64,000 nucleotides of DNA, from assembly GCA_025765615.1 (NCBI GenBank), contig JAIVFJ010000007.1:310001-374000 (forward strand), in the 5' to 3' direction. The stretch's first letter is position 1, and every line of letters starts with the position of its first letter. The position numbers and the translations under genes are program-made. Below, in pieces: positions 1 through 10,900 of the stretch. The notes beneath the pieces were generated by a model. The model saw nothing but the letters and a program-made list of their open reading frames with translations. It was not told where the DNA came from and did no database searches. The DNA is from Zopfochytrium polystomum. Lineage: Eukaryota; Chytridiomycota; Chytridiomycetes; Chytridiales; Chytridiaceae.

Positions 1-530
1 GGGAGTTACTAGAGAATCTTTGCTTTGTTCCTTTTTGTGCGAGCCGCCGGTTCGACCCCTTTGTTGGCGTCCGGGCTTCGTGGTGAGACGAAGGAAAGAC
101 TCTCTTCCCCTTACACCTCATGAACAAGCACCCGAAAAATAGTGAAATAAATCCTCCCCGGATTCGGTGGAGATTAGTCTAAATAAGAACAAGGCGTTGT
201 GATTTCCGGTTAAGATAAATACTGATAGCATCTTTGTTGCATTGCTACATTGGCATTGGTTTGTCCGCAGTGATTTTCGTAACACGAAATTGTCAACTTG
301 ACTCCCTGAGAGATTGTCAATGTCAGACAATGATGTTTTTTTTTTGTCAGTGCTGGACTGGAAGCAAGTAACAGTTCAGTTGGGAGCACGCGAACTTCAT
401 TTTGATGGAAACGGCCACACAGGTACCTTTACTACTCGCATTGTTGGATGGATCGACTTCATTGCGACCTCTGAACGATCCCCATCCCGTCCACCCCCCC
501 TTCCCCAAAATCATTCCTAATGCGGAAAAG
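1..530. other. no gene recognised
   Basis: I see only short unsupported reading frames here. A T-arm-like GGTTCGACCCC near position 50 has no matching acceptor stem, so I do not call a tRNA. Confidence 0.4.
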
Positions 531-1008
531 GGCGGCGGGAAGTTTTGGGGGGTAGAGCGTCTTCTGCAAGAATTTTTGGGCCTCATCGTCGACCACAAGG
601 TCGGCTTCGCCGTCGGACTCGTCGAAGAGCAACCGCCGCTGCCTCAGCTACTGGAGATGGAGAAGGAGCTGCTCCACGAACGGGCTGCACGTGGTGATGA
701 TGAACTTGAACGGGGTGGAAGCCACGCTGCTGCGACTCCTATCGGGACGCGCGGACACAACGCCGGAGGCTCAAGTCTTCCAGTTCAGTTACGGGTCCAT
801 CCTTGATCTCTTCTTCCGAATCCACGATCCACGAAACGTCACCCAGCAGGCCCAGTTTTGCGGTCCAGCCTTCCACTCCGTCATCTTCACGCACTCCCTA
901 CAGCAGCACCAGGCGGCCCTCGACTATATCGAACGCGAGATCAAAACCACTTGGGGCTCAATGAGCACGGCGCCTGTCATGACGGCTGTGGGTTCTTCGC
1001 CAGGTTAA
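531..1008 (+). pseudogene. degenerate MsrA-like (peptide methionine sulfoxide reductase A) remnant
   Basis: MsrA reduces methionine-S-sulfoxide in proteins using a cysteine in a GCFWG motif. Positions 534-620 read GGKFWGVERLLQEF, which aligns with that motif except that the catalytic Cys is Lys. The second half (from about 691) is in another frame and contains HDPRNVTQQAQFCGPAFHS followed by VIFTHSLQQ. This matches the family's HDPTT-x-NRQG-x-D-x-G-x-QYRS-x-IF block, again with key residues changed. The two halves are one frame apart and no convincing intron joins them. The frameshift and the lost active-site Cys point to a dead copy. A spliced, non-catalytic paralogue is possible but less likely. 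Assignment to MsrA rests on motif order only. Confidence 0.6.
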
Positions 1009-1189
1009 AGCCGGGCTGTAGTTGTAAGAGCGCCAAGGAAAATCGCCGGAAGAAGCGACGGGAGCTTGACACGAATTACTTGGGTTTGGGTTTGGAAAGT
1101 TGGTAGTATCTCCTCGAGCTCAATTAAGGCGGGCTGGGCAAATCAGTGCAATGTCCGTCACTGTGGCCGAAGCAGCAAACCGGGTTCGC

Positions 1190-1560
1190 AATTTCATCTG
1201 TCGCCAGTCACTTCCATCAGCGCTCAAGAACGTTTGCTGCGTCCAGAGGCTGCTGCAAATTGCTTTCCCTTGACATTTTTTAAGAAAGCTCCATTTTCCG
1301 CTTCCTTACACGTTCTCTGCTCTTGACCTCTGCGCTACTGCATCAAATGCTTGCCAATTCAAAGGAAATTGAAAAATATGAAGTGCCGACGAGGCTAATA
1401 GTTGGCTGACCCATAACTTTTTATCAGAAAAAACCATGCACTACAATGCATTTGTGACAGAATGATAAGTCGGCTGACAAATCTAACTGTGCTGTAATGT
1501 AAAGTTAATGTGTACACTGTACATGTACATCTCAAAATTCTCCAGATTTTGAGCTAGATA
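1190..1560. repeat. dispersed repeat, copy 1
   Basis: This block resembles 8205-8530. Both contain a TGCTGCAxATTGCTTTCC segment, a pyrimidine-rich stretch ending in CACGTTCTC, the string TACTGCATCAAATG, an AAACATGAAG/AAATATGAAG stretch and a final TCTCAAAATxTCC. The copies are clearly diverged. I see no coding potential or terminal repeats, so it may be an old non-autonomous element or a duplicated gene flank. In both places it follows a broken gene. Confidence 0.5.
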
Positions 1561-2022
1561 GTTGAGTCAGCGAAAGGTTGCTTTGACAGAGCTCGACCCT
1601 GTCTGATCGGCACGGAATGGGATGGCAGAGGCTGGCGGAGCACGCAGTCTGTGCAGTAGCTGGTCTGGTCGCCTTTCGTTGCGTTTGTGATCGTGCTCGT
1701 GGCGTTGGCGAGTGGCAGACCGGTCGTTCTCGTTGTCGTTCCGTTTCTACGGATACGGGAGGGACATCGAGAAAGGTCTGCTGGGTGTTCAAAAGTTGGA
1801 TGCGACAAATCTTCGCCTTGTCTCGCTCATTTTGCCTCTCGCTCGCTCACACGCTCTCTCTCTCGTTTCTGTCTCGTTCCCTTCGTTTTTTTCAAATTGG
1901 GCTTTATTTATTTTTACATGTATTTTTTATGTTTTTTTGAACCGAACGAAACTGAAACGGTACACAAAAACGTGCAAAAGGAAATCTCTGCCTTTCTGTC
2001 TGTCTGCAGCTACTAGGACGGG
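1561..2022 (+). other. upstream region of the PH-domain gene
   Basis: No gene is recognised. The last 200 bases are rich in CT tracts (CTCTCTCTC, TTTTTTT), as expected for a promoter and 5' leader in this genome. Confidence 0.3.
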
Positions 2023-5000
2023 ATGATGACCACGGAAGCAGCCGCGGCGTCGCCAGATTCGCCGTTGCCTCAGCACCACCAGAGTCAGCAGCTGGAGCAG
2101 CGCTACTCGTACATCTTGCCTGTGCTTGCCCCCATCCACCCCGCTGCCGCACCTACACCCAACATCACCACCGCCGCCGTCGCCGCCGCCGCCGCCACCA
2201 TGCATGGCGTCTCTCCAACTTCAGCAGTCGCCGCACCATCTGCGCCGGCGAGCGGTGGCGGGGTTTTTGTTGGCCCTTATTCGGACTCTGTCGACGTGCA
2301 TCACGAACAACAGCAGCACCAGCAGCAACAACTGCAGCTGCAGCTCCAGCTCTTGCAGCAGCAGCAGCAGCAACAGCAACAGCAACAGTTCCTACAGCTG
2401 CAGTACCACCAGCAGCAGCAAAACCTGCTCCTCCTACAGCAGCAATTGCTGCAACAGCAGCAACAAGACCCCCAGCCGCAATCATCCACTTTTGCGGCTC
2501 CGGGTCTGCCCGCCCCAAACATCATGCCCTTCTACCTCTATCAGCTCCCACAACAGTCCCCAATAAATCCGTACCCTTTCGCTCAAGGGCCCAGCGGCCC
2601 TGCTACTGGTATGATGGCTGTTTCGTCTCCGATGTTGCCCACGGCCATCCCTCTGCAGATGGGCCCACAGCTTATGGCAACTCCCGTGCCTGGCTCGCCC
2701 ATCTCGTATCTGGCACCAAACTCTACGATAAGCAAGCGCCCGTCCCTAGCGCCATCTGTAGCCACATCTGTTATATCCACCGATGTGGTAGTGTCTGCGG
2801 GGAGCACTACCAACCAGTACATGTCCCAGCAACAAACTCAAGACGCCAAAAGGGCACCTTCCATCATCTCCCTTCCTTCCTCGACAATTGCCAGCTCAAG
2901 ACCAGCGTCAGTTCTTCGCTCCTCATCGATTATCGAGCACACAAGGGCGTATCATCCCCAACCATTGCCCACGCTGCCTGAGGAAAATTCGGTCCGGTCG
3001 ACCACGCCGGAAGTACCCATTGCGAATAGCCGAGCGAACTCTCGGAGTTACTTTTTCTACCCGGACTCATTGCAGCATGGCCACGACTCGAAAGGATCCG
3101 TTCCGTCTGTCACAGCCCTTCCGAGGACAACAACGGTGCCGCCAGGGAATTCGTTCGTTGTGCCACCCATGTCCATGAGCCCATTGCCCGAAACGCCACT
3201 GACGGCAACGCCACTGACGGAGACACCGCCCACACCAGTAATGAACACTCCCCCACCGGTCGCCGAGTCCACGGCCGCGGTTCTTTCTGATCGGTCTGTA
3301 CCAAGCGTAGCCGAAAGTATGGAACGCGCCATCTCTTCGCCTGCTGTGTCGCCGCCAGCCAGCCGCCCCACTTCCCCAATTTCAACAGAGTCGGTGCTGC
3401 TGCTGTCGCCTTCGACTTCACCCTCTATCTTGGCCAACTCTGTGCTGACTGTGAAGCACTTGGGCAAGAAGGCGAAAAGAAGCGTTATACTTTGTGCACC
3501 GAAAACGAACGACGATATTATTTCCGTCCGAAACACAATTGCAATGATGGAGAGGGCGAAACACTTGAGTGCGCTTGACGATGCTTTGGCGTTCGGATCA
3601 GAGGAGGGAGTATCCAGAGACAGCTCTTTCTTTCCCGTCCGCCTTGGATCCAACGCGGCAATGCGAGGAGGAAGAGACTCTGAGATAGAGCTCTACGGTC
3701 ATTTGGCGTATGCTGCATTGACCGGTATGATTGTGCATCATGCAATGAGAAAATACCTCATACTTCTTTGCAGGCGATGCCCTCATCATACTTGGCACGG
3801 GCACGAGAACGTACATTCACATGTCTAGAATATCATCTGTTTTGAACGAATCGGATCTTTCGACGCCATGCCATTTTGCGATTGATATCGGTAGGTTAAA
3901 CGATTTGCACAGTCATCATTCCTTATGATTTTTTGCAGATAAATTGCACTACCGCTTTTCCAGCCATTCGTCGCCAGATTATCAGAATTGGATTCAAAAA
4001 TTAACTGCAGAGTTCGACAAGACTCACTCCAGTGAGACCTCTTCTTCCGCTGATATTACTGTTACCCCTCGAGAGAGGGTGCCCCTTAATGCACGGACCG
4101 AAAAAGGTGAACGTCAGCGCGGAGAATCCTCCTTTTCCCCGGTTGCTTCTGAGGCGAGACAGAAAAAGCCAGCTCCCGAAAAACGGCGGTCAAGGAGTAA
4201 TTCGCGCCCATCTCCTCCTGACAGCAGGCCTGACGGGCATCGAAAGCGCTCCAACTCAAACCCTCGTCCCAAGGAGTCCAAAATGTCCGACGCTTCACTG
4301 GAAAGCCTGGCGGATCGAAAGCAACCGGGATCTCCGCCGTCCATGTCTCGCGCACTTCCGCGAAGCCGCTCAGCGACTCTCTCTTCTGCCGTGAAAGGGC
4401 ATGGAAACATTGAAGAAGAGGCCAAAATGGCAAAGACACAGCCTTGACTCGCCGTTCGACAGTCCCAAGCCAGCGAAAAACGGTCGGAGGGTCTGAAGAA
4501 GCGATTGCGAAAGAGACCGATGCTGGGAGCATTCGGTCGGCCACATCGGCCCAGATCCGGGCCTACGCTGCGAAAAATGCTGTTGGGCTCGATGGACAGC
4601 CAATGAGATCCTCTCTCCATAGTGGCCGTACTGTGGACCGACCGCCATCCTCTCTTAGAGAGGTGGTTACAAATGGTGCAACGTCATCAGACACTGATGG
4701 TCTCGCCTCTCCAACACGGATTGAGTCAGATGAATCAGTGCCTGAAGGCATTCCTATTGGCGTGGAGAATACTGGCCAGGAATCGACGCCGATGGTCAAC
4801 CCGCCAGCTGTAGAATCAAAGGCCCTGGCTGATGTACTGCCGAAAAAACACTCCTTGGGTCACGCATTTTCTTCGATTGGAGCGGGGTCGAACTCTCCGA
4901 CGTCAACGCGGTCGTCATCTCCCACAATGAGTGAACGACGTAGACAAGGTGTATCCACCCGCCAAGGTTCTACAGTCCGCTTCTCTGTTTTCGACGAAAC

Positions 5001-7237
5001 ATTCCAAATCAACGACCTGTCACCGCCCAGTGATGATGTTCCCGTCGCAGTTATTCCCGGCGCCGCGGTCACGGGGGAGGAGCACATTTCAAAGAAGTAC
5101 AGGGCCGAAGCAAGCGGAGAATTCACAAGGGTAAAACGACTGAGCGAGGACGACCAGTCGTCGGACGACGACAAGCCGCTTGGCTTGACGTCTGGTAAAC
5201 TACCCGCGGATACTGAAAACGGAGCGGACGCAGTAAAGCCTGACGAAGAGGAGGCCGTAGGTCGACCTCGCATGATTCGTACACCCTCTCGCCAGAGCAC
5301 CTCAAGCAACTCCAGTACGAAAGTTCTTTCAGACCGAATCCCAGTCGCGGGAGCGGCATCGCGCCGCCACAGCTACCTTCCATCTACCTCCACTACGCCA
5401 CCACCCATTCGAACGGACCCTCGCACCTACCGTAACTCGATGTATGGGGAAGGCTCTCCAACGGCATCTCTCTCGCTTGAGCGGTCCCGATCGCATTCCA
5501 GCATGATTGGTGGGCGAGGAAGCAAAGACAGCCTTGGCGGCCGCTCTTTGTCAAGCACTGGAACCGGCCGTGCCCCAACAGCCGGAGAAACCGCAGTGAA
5601 CTCTTTGCCGCGAAGATCCAGAAGTGCCGGCCCCAGAGAAGAGAGCCGCTCCAACACCGACACCGTCCGCGTCCGCGCCCACGCCCGCCACCAAACGCGA
5701 AGCAAAGCAAGTTGTTGAATCACTGTTTGAACCACTTCCGGAAAAGTCGAACCGCTGGAAGACTCTGATTGGGAAAACGTCGACTGGGCATTTGGACGCT
5801 TCGCCCTCCAAGAGGAAGGACGAGAGCGCGCCGCAAGGTCAGCCAAAGATCCTATCTTTCTTGAGGTCGGGCTCTCTTTCCGCTTTGGAAAAGTCGACTG
5901 CGCTCGAGACTTCAACCGAGAGCAAGCCTCGCAAGGTGGCGGAAGGTGTCCACATTCCCGGGGGCAGCAGTGCAACCCATCACGAAACGTCAATAGAAAG
6001 TTCAGACAAGGCATCTATTGAGAGAAAGGATGGAAAGGAGCACCGACGATTCAGCGTCGCAACTTTGTTCCGCACGCGCAACAACTCTTCCAACACGACA
6101 GCGTCGTCTTTTGGCGAAGAAAAGTCAAAATCTGGGCCAAAATCGAGGCGGTTGTCCACCATTTTTGCGAAGAACAACTCGCCTGTGATTTCGAGCTCGC
6201 CTCCCCCTTTAGAGAAACCGCAAAGCACTGTCAACTTGTCACGAAGTGCGTCGACCTCTTCAACGAGTTCAAAATTGTCGACCGGCTCGGCTTCATCGGT
6301 TCTTGGTTCAAAACACAACTGGGCGTCGTTTAACCTGGTCCCATCGCTACGGTTAAAAACCTCGGAGTCGCTCACCACCATGATCCAAGAAGCAAGCACG
6401 ACAACCCTCGTAGATGACGCCGTACTGGAAGACACTGCGGATGTTCCCGTGGTGCCGAAAGCGGAATCGCCAGGCGCTGCTGACCGAATTTTCGCGGATG
6501 AGCTTCCAGCCCAAGCCATTGTCGAAGCGAAAGTGTCCACCATCACACTCGCTGCTGAAACGGCATCGGCCTCGTCCCAGACCCCGACATCAGTTACAGC
6601 TGTCTACAGTTTTGATTCTCCAACAATGTCTAAAACTTATGCTGCCTTACCGGAAGGATCGACGTCGTTAAACTGCACCGTGAGCCCCTCAGTGCCTACC
6701 GATGTGACCAATGCGACCGAGAGATCAACAACTGTAAACATCAACGTTGCAACATCGTCGTCTTCCCCGCCGTCCCCGCCGCCAACGCCGCCACCTGCAC
6801 TGCGCGTGTCCACCACGCCAGCGGTTTCGGCCAAGTCTGCCGCGTTGACAGGGAGCCCAACTTACAACGGTCCCGCGCCGCTACCAAGCCCTCAATCGAC
6901 GGCTCTCCGCAGGACGGACGGTCCAGCGGCATCGAGCAATGGGACCCGAGTGATCCTTCCGACCGCGGCCGCCGCAGGCGTTCCCAAAGTCGTCGAGGCC
7001 ATCGAAGCGATTGGAGGCGGCGTGAGCTCCGACGTCCAGCGTGGTTCGGATATGGAAGCTACCAGCACTGGTTCCTCGGCACCAACGCCAATCATTTCCA
7101 AGTCGTCGGTGGTGACGCCGACGTCAGTTACGACCGTGACGGCAAAGATCAAAATTAGACCCGCGGGAAGCCCGGCGCCGCCACCAAGCACTGTCGGTGG
7201 TCTTTGGAAAGGGAAGGGCAGAGCTGGCGAGTCCTGA
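2023..7237 (+). CDS. large Ser/Thr/Pro- and Gln-rich protein with a PH-like domain
   Basis: ATG at 2023 opens a long exon coding for a low-complexity N-terminus: an alanine-rich stretch, a glutamine-rich tract at 2305-2470, then Ser/Pro/Thr-rich sequence. Introns at 3725-3773 and 3891-3938 have GTATGA/GTAGGT donors and TTGCAG acceptors. They join segments forming a pleckstrin-homology-like fold: DALIILGTGTRTYIHMS, CHFAIDIDKLHYRF, then a C-terminal helix with PDYQNWIQKL. The rest, to 7237, is basic, Ser/Thr-rich and probably disordered. Two frame changes remain unresolved: one near 4391-4473 (a GTGAAA...CCAG intron would fix it) and one near 5510-5621. PH domains usually bind phosphoinositides or partner proteins, so a cortical or signalling scaffold is plausible. 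I do not recognise an orthologue. Confidence 0.7.
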
Positions 7238-7657
7238 GTCAATGAAGTAATTGAATGCGTTCGTTTGCCCACTTTTCTCCCTTTTTCTTTCCTCCTTGGA
7301 CTTGTTCTCTGTCTTCCTCTCCGCACATTTTATTGAGGCAGTGTTCACATCCATGACCACGTTTTGCTTCCAACGATTTCGCACCTCTGGACGTTCCGCC
7401 GATCAATCATCGTTTCTGCCGATTCCTTCTATATTATCTTAGGCCATCAATTCTTTCACATTTTCAAGCTTGTTTATCTGCCTCCATCACTACTCTCAAT
7501 AAATTTGATTCTGATTTAAAGAAATTATCTGTTTGAAGCAATTCCTGAAAGGTTTGGTGCTTAGACATGATCTGATTGGAGGAGGTACCTGGGAGAATCG
7601 ACAGAACACACTCAAATCTACACTAGTCCAACCCAAACTTCCTTCCACCTCCGCCGT
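7238..7657. other. no gene recognised
   Basis: This is the 3' flank of the PH-domain gene, CT-rich at first and then AT-rich. AATAAA at about 7499-7504 could act as a polyadenylation signal. Confidence 0.3.
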
Positions 7658-8202
7658 CTATGGAAACATGACGTCATTCAGCCTTCCCCCGAGTGGAGTC
7701 CAGTCCAATCCGGACGCATCGCGGGGGCCTCGTCCAGCCACTTGTACCCAAACACGAGGTGCGACACCACCTCGTCCTTGAGCACCACGACGTCTCCCAA
7801 AACCGCCCTCCTCAGCGCCTCCAGCGTCTCCACCGGTGCCGGGTCCTCCACGGTGACGATGTGCGCGCGGAGGAACCGAAACACCGTCGAGCGAGACGTG
7901 ACGCTCCGAGCCCCCACCGGTCGCCCTCGCCGCCCTCACCGCCGCCGCCGCCGCGAGGTCCCCGAGCCGCGACCCGCGCGCGACGACCGCCGGGCGACGA
8001 CCGGCCGGCACTCGCGGCGCTCCAGCACGGGCTGCACGCACAGCATGAGGAACTTGGCGACGGGCAGCGCGGGGGCAGCGGGAAAGTAGACTCGCGCGGT
8101 AGTTGCAAAGAGGTTATCAAAGTCATGGACGACGCCGTTGAAGGCGGTGACGTCGCCGTCGACTTGGAGGAGTCCGGCGGCGGAGTCCATTATGGAGGTC
8201 AT
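7658..8202 (-). pseudogene. unrecognised gene, two frames, probably broken
   Basis: From ATG 8202 the minus strand reads a plausible globular start (DGDVTAFNGVVHDFDNLF, then FLMLCVQPVLERRE). It runs into an Arg-rich, CGCCG-repeat stretch near 7940. A second frame (to 7678) continues with FRFLRAHIVTVEDPAPVET and DVVVLKDEVVSHLVFGYKW, ending at a stop near 7678. The two parts look like one protein broken by an indel in the GC-rich repeat, or joined by an intron I cannot place. The pattern resembles small alpha+beta (SnoaL-like) proteins, but that is only an impression. I do not assign a function. Confidence 0.4.
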
Positions 8203-8204
8203 TT

Positions 8205-8530
8205 TATTCTGTCCGCTGCTGCATATTGCTTTCCTTCGGTATTTATTGGTAAGAGAGCTCCGTTTTCTCCTTCCCTTTCACGTTCTCTTCCCATTAACTC
8301 CACGTTACTGCATCAAATGTTCTATGATTCTGGCACTTGCCAACATTCCTGAAAGAAAGTGTAAAACATGAAGCGCCAAGTTAAACTGAAGAAAAAGGTT
8401 GCGACCGTATACAGCAGCGTTATTGTTAGAATTGTGACGGAACGTGCAGCCGGTGACACATCCCCACTGTACTTCTCAAAATCTCCATTTTTGAAGTTAG
8501 ATCGCTTAGAAGTCCTCCGCGTAAGATATT
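8205..8530. repeat. dispersed repeat, copy 2
   Basis: Partner of 1190-1560, with the same order of short shared strings (TACTGCATCAAATG, ACATGAAG, TCTCAAAATCTCC). It directly precedes, on the plus strand, the 3' end of the F-box gene. Confidence 0.5.
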
Positions 8531-8582
8531 CCCACGCTAAAGTCCCATATTATCGAGCCTTTTTTCGGCTGGGAGTTTTGGT

Positions 8583-9908
8583 TTAGAAAGTAGTCTGCAT
8601 TGTCGGAGGGTAAATAGGTATACTGACCATAGAGGAAAGAATCAATGCTGTTGCATCCATTTCCATCCGAACTACAATTTGTCCAGCCAAATCAAACTGT
8701 CTCACGATCTGGCCGGATTCCAAATCCCACACTTGAATATAGCTAATAAAGCTTCTGCGCCAACAGTAAGCTGCGAGCCGCGATCCATCCAGGCAGAAGT
8801 TTCTCATGTCATTGTGGCCGAGGTCAAGGTGAATGACGAGGTCGCCCGTCCGGGCGTTCCACACACTTATCACCCTCTTATTCTGCGGTTGCAGGGCTAT
8901 CTGCTTTCCGTCAAACATGAGGCTTCGCCAAGAGTCGTCAAAGACCTCGCCGTGCGACACGACCGCTTCGCTCCGCTCGTCCGCGTCCACGTCCCACAGC
9001 TTGGCGACTCCGTCACGCGTAATCATCGCAATGAGCCCGCTGTGGGCGGCGGCAGCGCGGACGTGCGCGTCAACGCGACTGTAGTCTCGCACCAGCCGCC
9101 CCGACGCCCGGTCCCATAGCTTCACGTCTCTCGCGTCGCGGCTAATCGTCGCTATCCTCCGGGCCGTCATGTGGACATCCAGGACCGGCGCGCGGTGCCC
9201 CTCCAGTACCAGCCCGCACGCACCCGTCGCCACGTCCCACACCCGCACCGTCCCGTCGCGCCACCCCACTGCGACGCACCGCCCGTCGGCGCTCACGCCG
9301 GCGGCGCTCGCCGCCGTGTTTGGGCAGCCTTGCAGCGGAGCCTCGTGGTCTCGGTCCGCCGCCTCCGCGCGCCGCCGCCGCCGCACGACCCGCGGCACAC
9401 CGTCGAGAGCAACCCCGACGAGAAAGTCGCGGTTGCCGGCCGCGTAGAACGGAAAGTATAATGCGATCTGCCGCGCCGCGGGGGCGGCCTCCGGCGCACG
9501 CCAGCGGTCGTGCTGCGCGAGACGGTGCCGATACAGGATCTGCCAAGATACGGGTTCGGCGGCGGCGGCAGCAGCGGCTTCCGACGACGGCTGCGGCTGC
9601 GATGAGTGTGGGGCTGCGCACGGGCCGGCGTCGGCGGCGGCCGCGCGCGACGGCCGCGGCGGGCGCCAGCGCGCAAGGTAGAGGCGCCGCCAGTGTGGCG
9701 CAGTCGCTGAGGACCACCACCGCGAGACGCGGCTGGTGCGCGCGAGGGTGCGGTGGTCGTGGATGAATGCAAGAATCCGGTCGACGACCTCGATGGGCAG
9801 ACAATGAGGAGTGAGGGCAGCTTGAGACGGAATCGCGTCGTCGTCGTCGTCGTCGACGGAGTCGGGGTTGCCGTTGATTGGGGCTGGTGTTGGGCGGCGC
9901 GATGACAT
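8583..9908 (-). CDS. F-box protein with WD40 repeats
   Basis: Single-exon gene of 441 residues from ATG 9908. After a short acidic lead (DDDDD), residues about 35-80 form an F-box (LPIEVVDRILAFIHDHRTL...SRWW...LYLARW). The C-terminal 250 residues hold WD40-type blades: GTVRVWDVATGACGLVLEGH, DVKLWDRASG, GVAKLWDVD, VISVWNARTGDLVIHLDLGH and IQVWDLESGQIV. F-box/WD40 proteins are substrate receptors of SCF ubiquitin ligases: the F-box binds Skp1 and the propeller binds (often phosphorylated) substrates. Only about five blades are clear, so the propeller may be incomplete or diverged. The substrate is unknown. Codon use is strongly G+C-rich, like neighbouring host genes. Confidence 0.88.
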   Translation of the reverse strand: MSSRRPTPAPINGNPDSVDDDDDDAIPSQAALTPHCLPIEVVDRILAFIHDHRTLARTSRVSRWWSSATAPHWRRLYLARWRPPRPSRAAAADAGPCAAPHSSQPQPSSEAAAAAAAEPVSWQILYRHRLAQHDRWRAPEAAPAARQIALYFPFYAAGNRDFLVGVALDGVPRVVRRRRRAEAADRDHEAPLQGCPNTAASAAGVSADGRCVAVGWRDGTVRVWDVATGACGLVLEGHRAPVLDVHMTARRIATISRDARDVKLWDRASGRLVRDYSRVDAHVRAAAAHSGLIAMITRDGVAKLWDVDADERSEAVVSHGEVFDDSWRSLMFDGKQIALQPQNKRVISVWNARTGDLVIHLDLGHNDMRNFCLDGSRLAAYCWRRSFISYIQVWDLESGQIVRQFDLAGQIVVRMEMDATALILSSMVSIPIYPPTMQTTF

Positions 9909-10728
9909 TGGGAAACCTAACCTCCTTGGGTGTGTTGTGTCTTCAATAGTATCTGCGTTATGAAAATTCCTCGACAGGCATCAGCAGCAGCAGCAGCACC
10001 GAACTTGGCGCGTCGAGGCTTGCTGTAAATCGTACCAGGGGAGGCAGCTTGCCTCCATGGTGGTGGTGGTGGTGGTGGTGGCGGGACTGCACATTTAAGT
10101 ATATTATCAATGGAAACCGGGGGGCGTTTTTGCGAGCGCTCAAAAGAAAGAGGGCGGCATGATGAGAGCGACGGAAGTCCCCAAGTCCCCGTACCCTCCA
10201 CAATCCAGCCGCCAGTTTCAGTTCCCTCCACGGACATGTGTTATATAACACGTCCACGGCAAACCCACACTGCGCGCAAACGGAAAAATAATAAATAATA
10301 ATAGGGATCCGCAACGCGTTGCCGGAAGTTTGTGGAATTTATATTACTTGAAATAGAACTAACTCCCCACTCGCCTGCAGCAGCGAGCGGGGGGTGAAGA
10401 AAAAATTTTTTTTTGATTTTGTCGAATCTGACAAAGAACCGGCAAGCGGCAACCGGCAATCCGCAGGGTTTGTATTTGCCGGTCGAATTAGTGGACACCG
10501 GTCCTTTCTGGAAAATTCCGGTCAAAATTGAGCATCCCTAATAAATAATATAATATTTATTAAATTTAAAAATTTTATTGTGTCGGGCATTCTCTTATCG
10601 CCCGCCCCAAGCCATAAAAATTTAGTACTCCTCCTGTCATGCATTATATGCGCTCGCTCGACTGCCCAAAAGGGGGCATGTCCACGACCCGGCGTTCCCT
10701 CGATTTGGGCTCCGTCTGTCCGTCTGCC

Positions 10729-10769
<41 letters not shown>

Positions 10770-10900
10770 TTCTTCCCTGTCAGGCGGCTTGGACACAGAC
10801 TTGCCGGTGGTCGCGCCACCGACAAATATTTATGAATACATCGGCAAATGATAAATACTGTTCCCCAATCGTGCGCGGAAGGACGACGGGCAACACCGTG
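9909..10900. other. intergenic region with microsatellites
   Basis: No gene is recognised. It contains a (GGT)n run near 10058-10083, AT-rich sequence at 10520-10580 and a (CTGT)n tract at about 10729-10769. The last 100 bases are the likely leader of the downstream subtilase gene. Confidence 0.4.

Noticed and set aside
40..110. tRNA gene
   Set aside because: A T-loop-like string is present, but no acceptor, D or anticodon stems can be formed around it.
4032..4648. Several ORFs on both strands within the PH-domain gene
   Set aside because: Frames are explained as shadows of the Ser/Arg-rich coding sequence on the plus strand.
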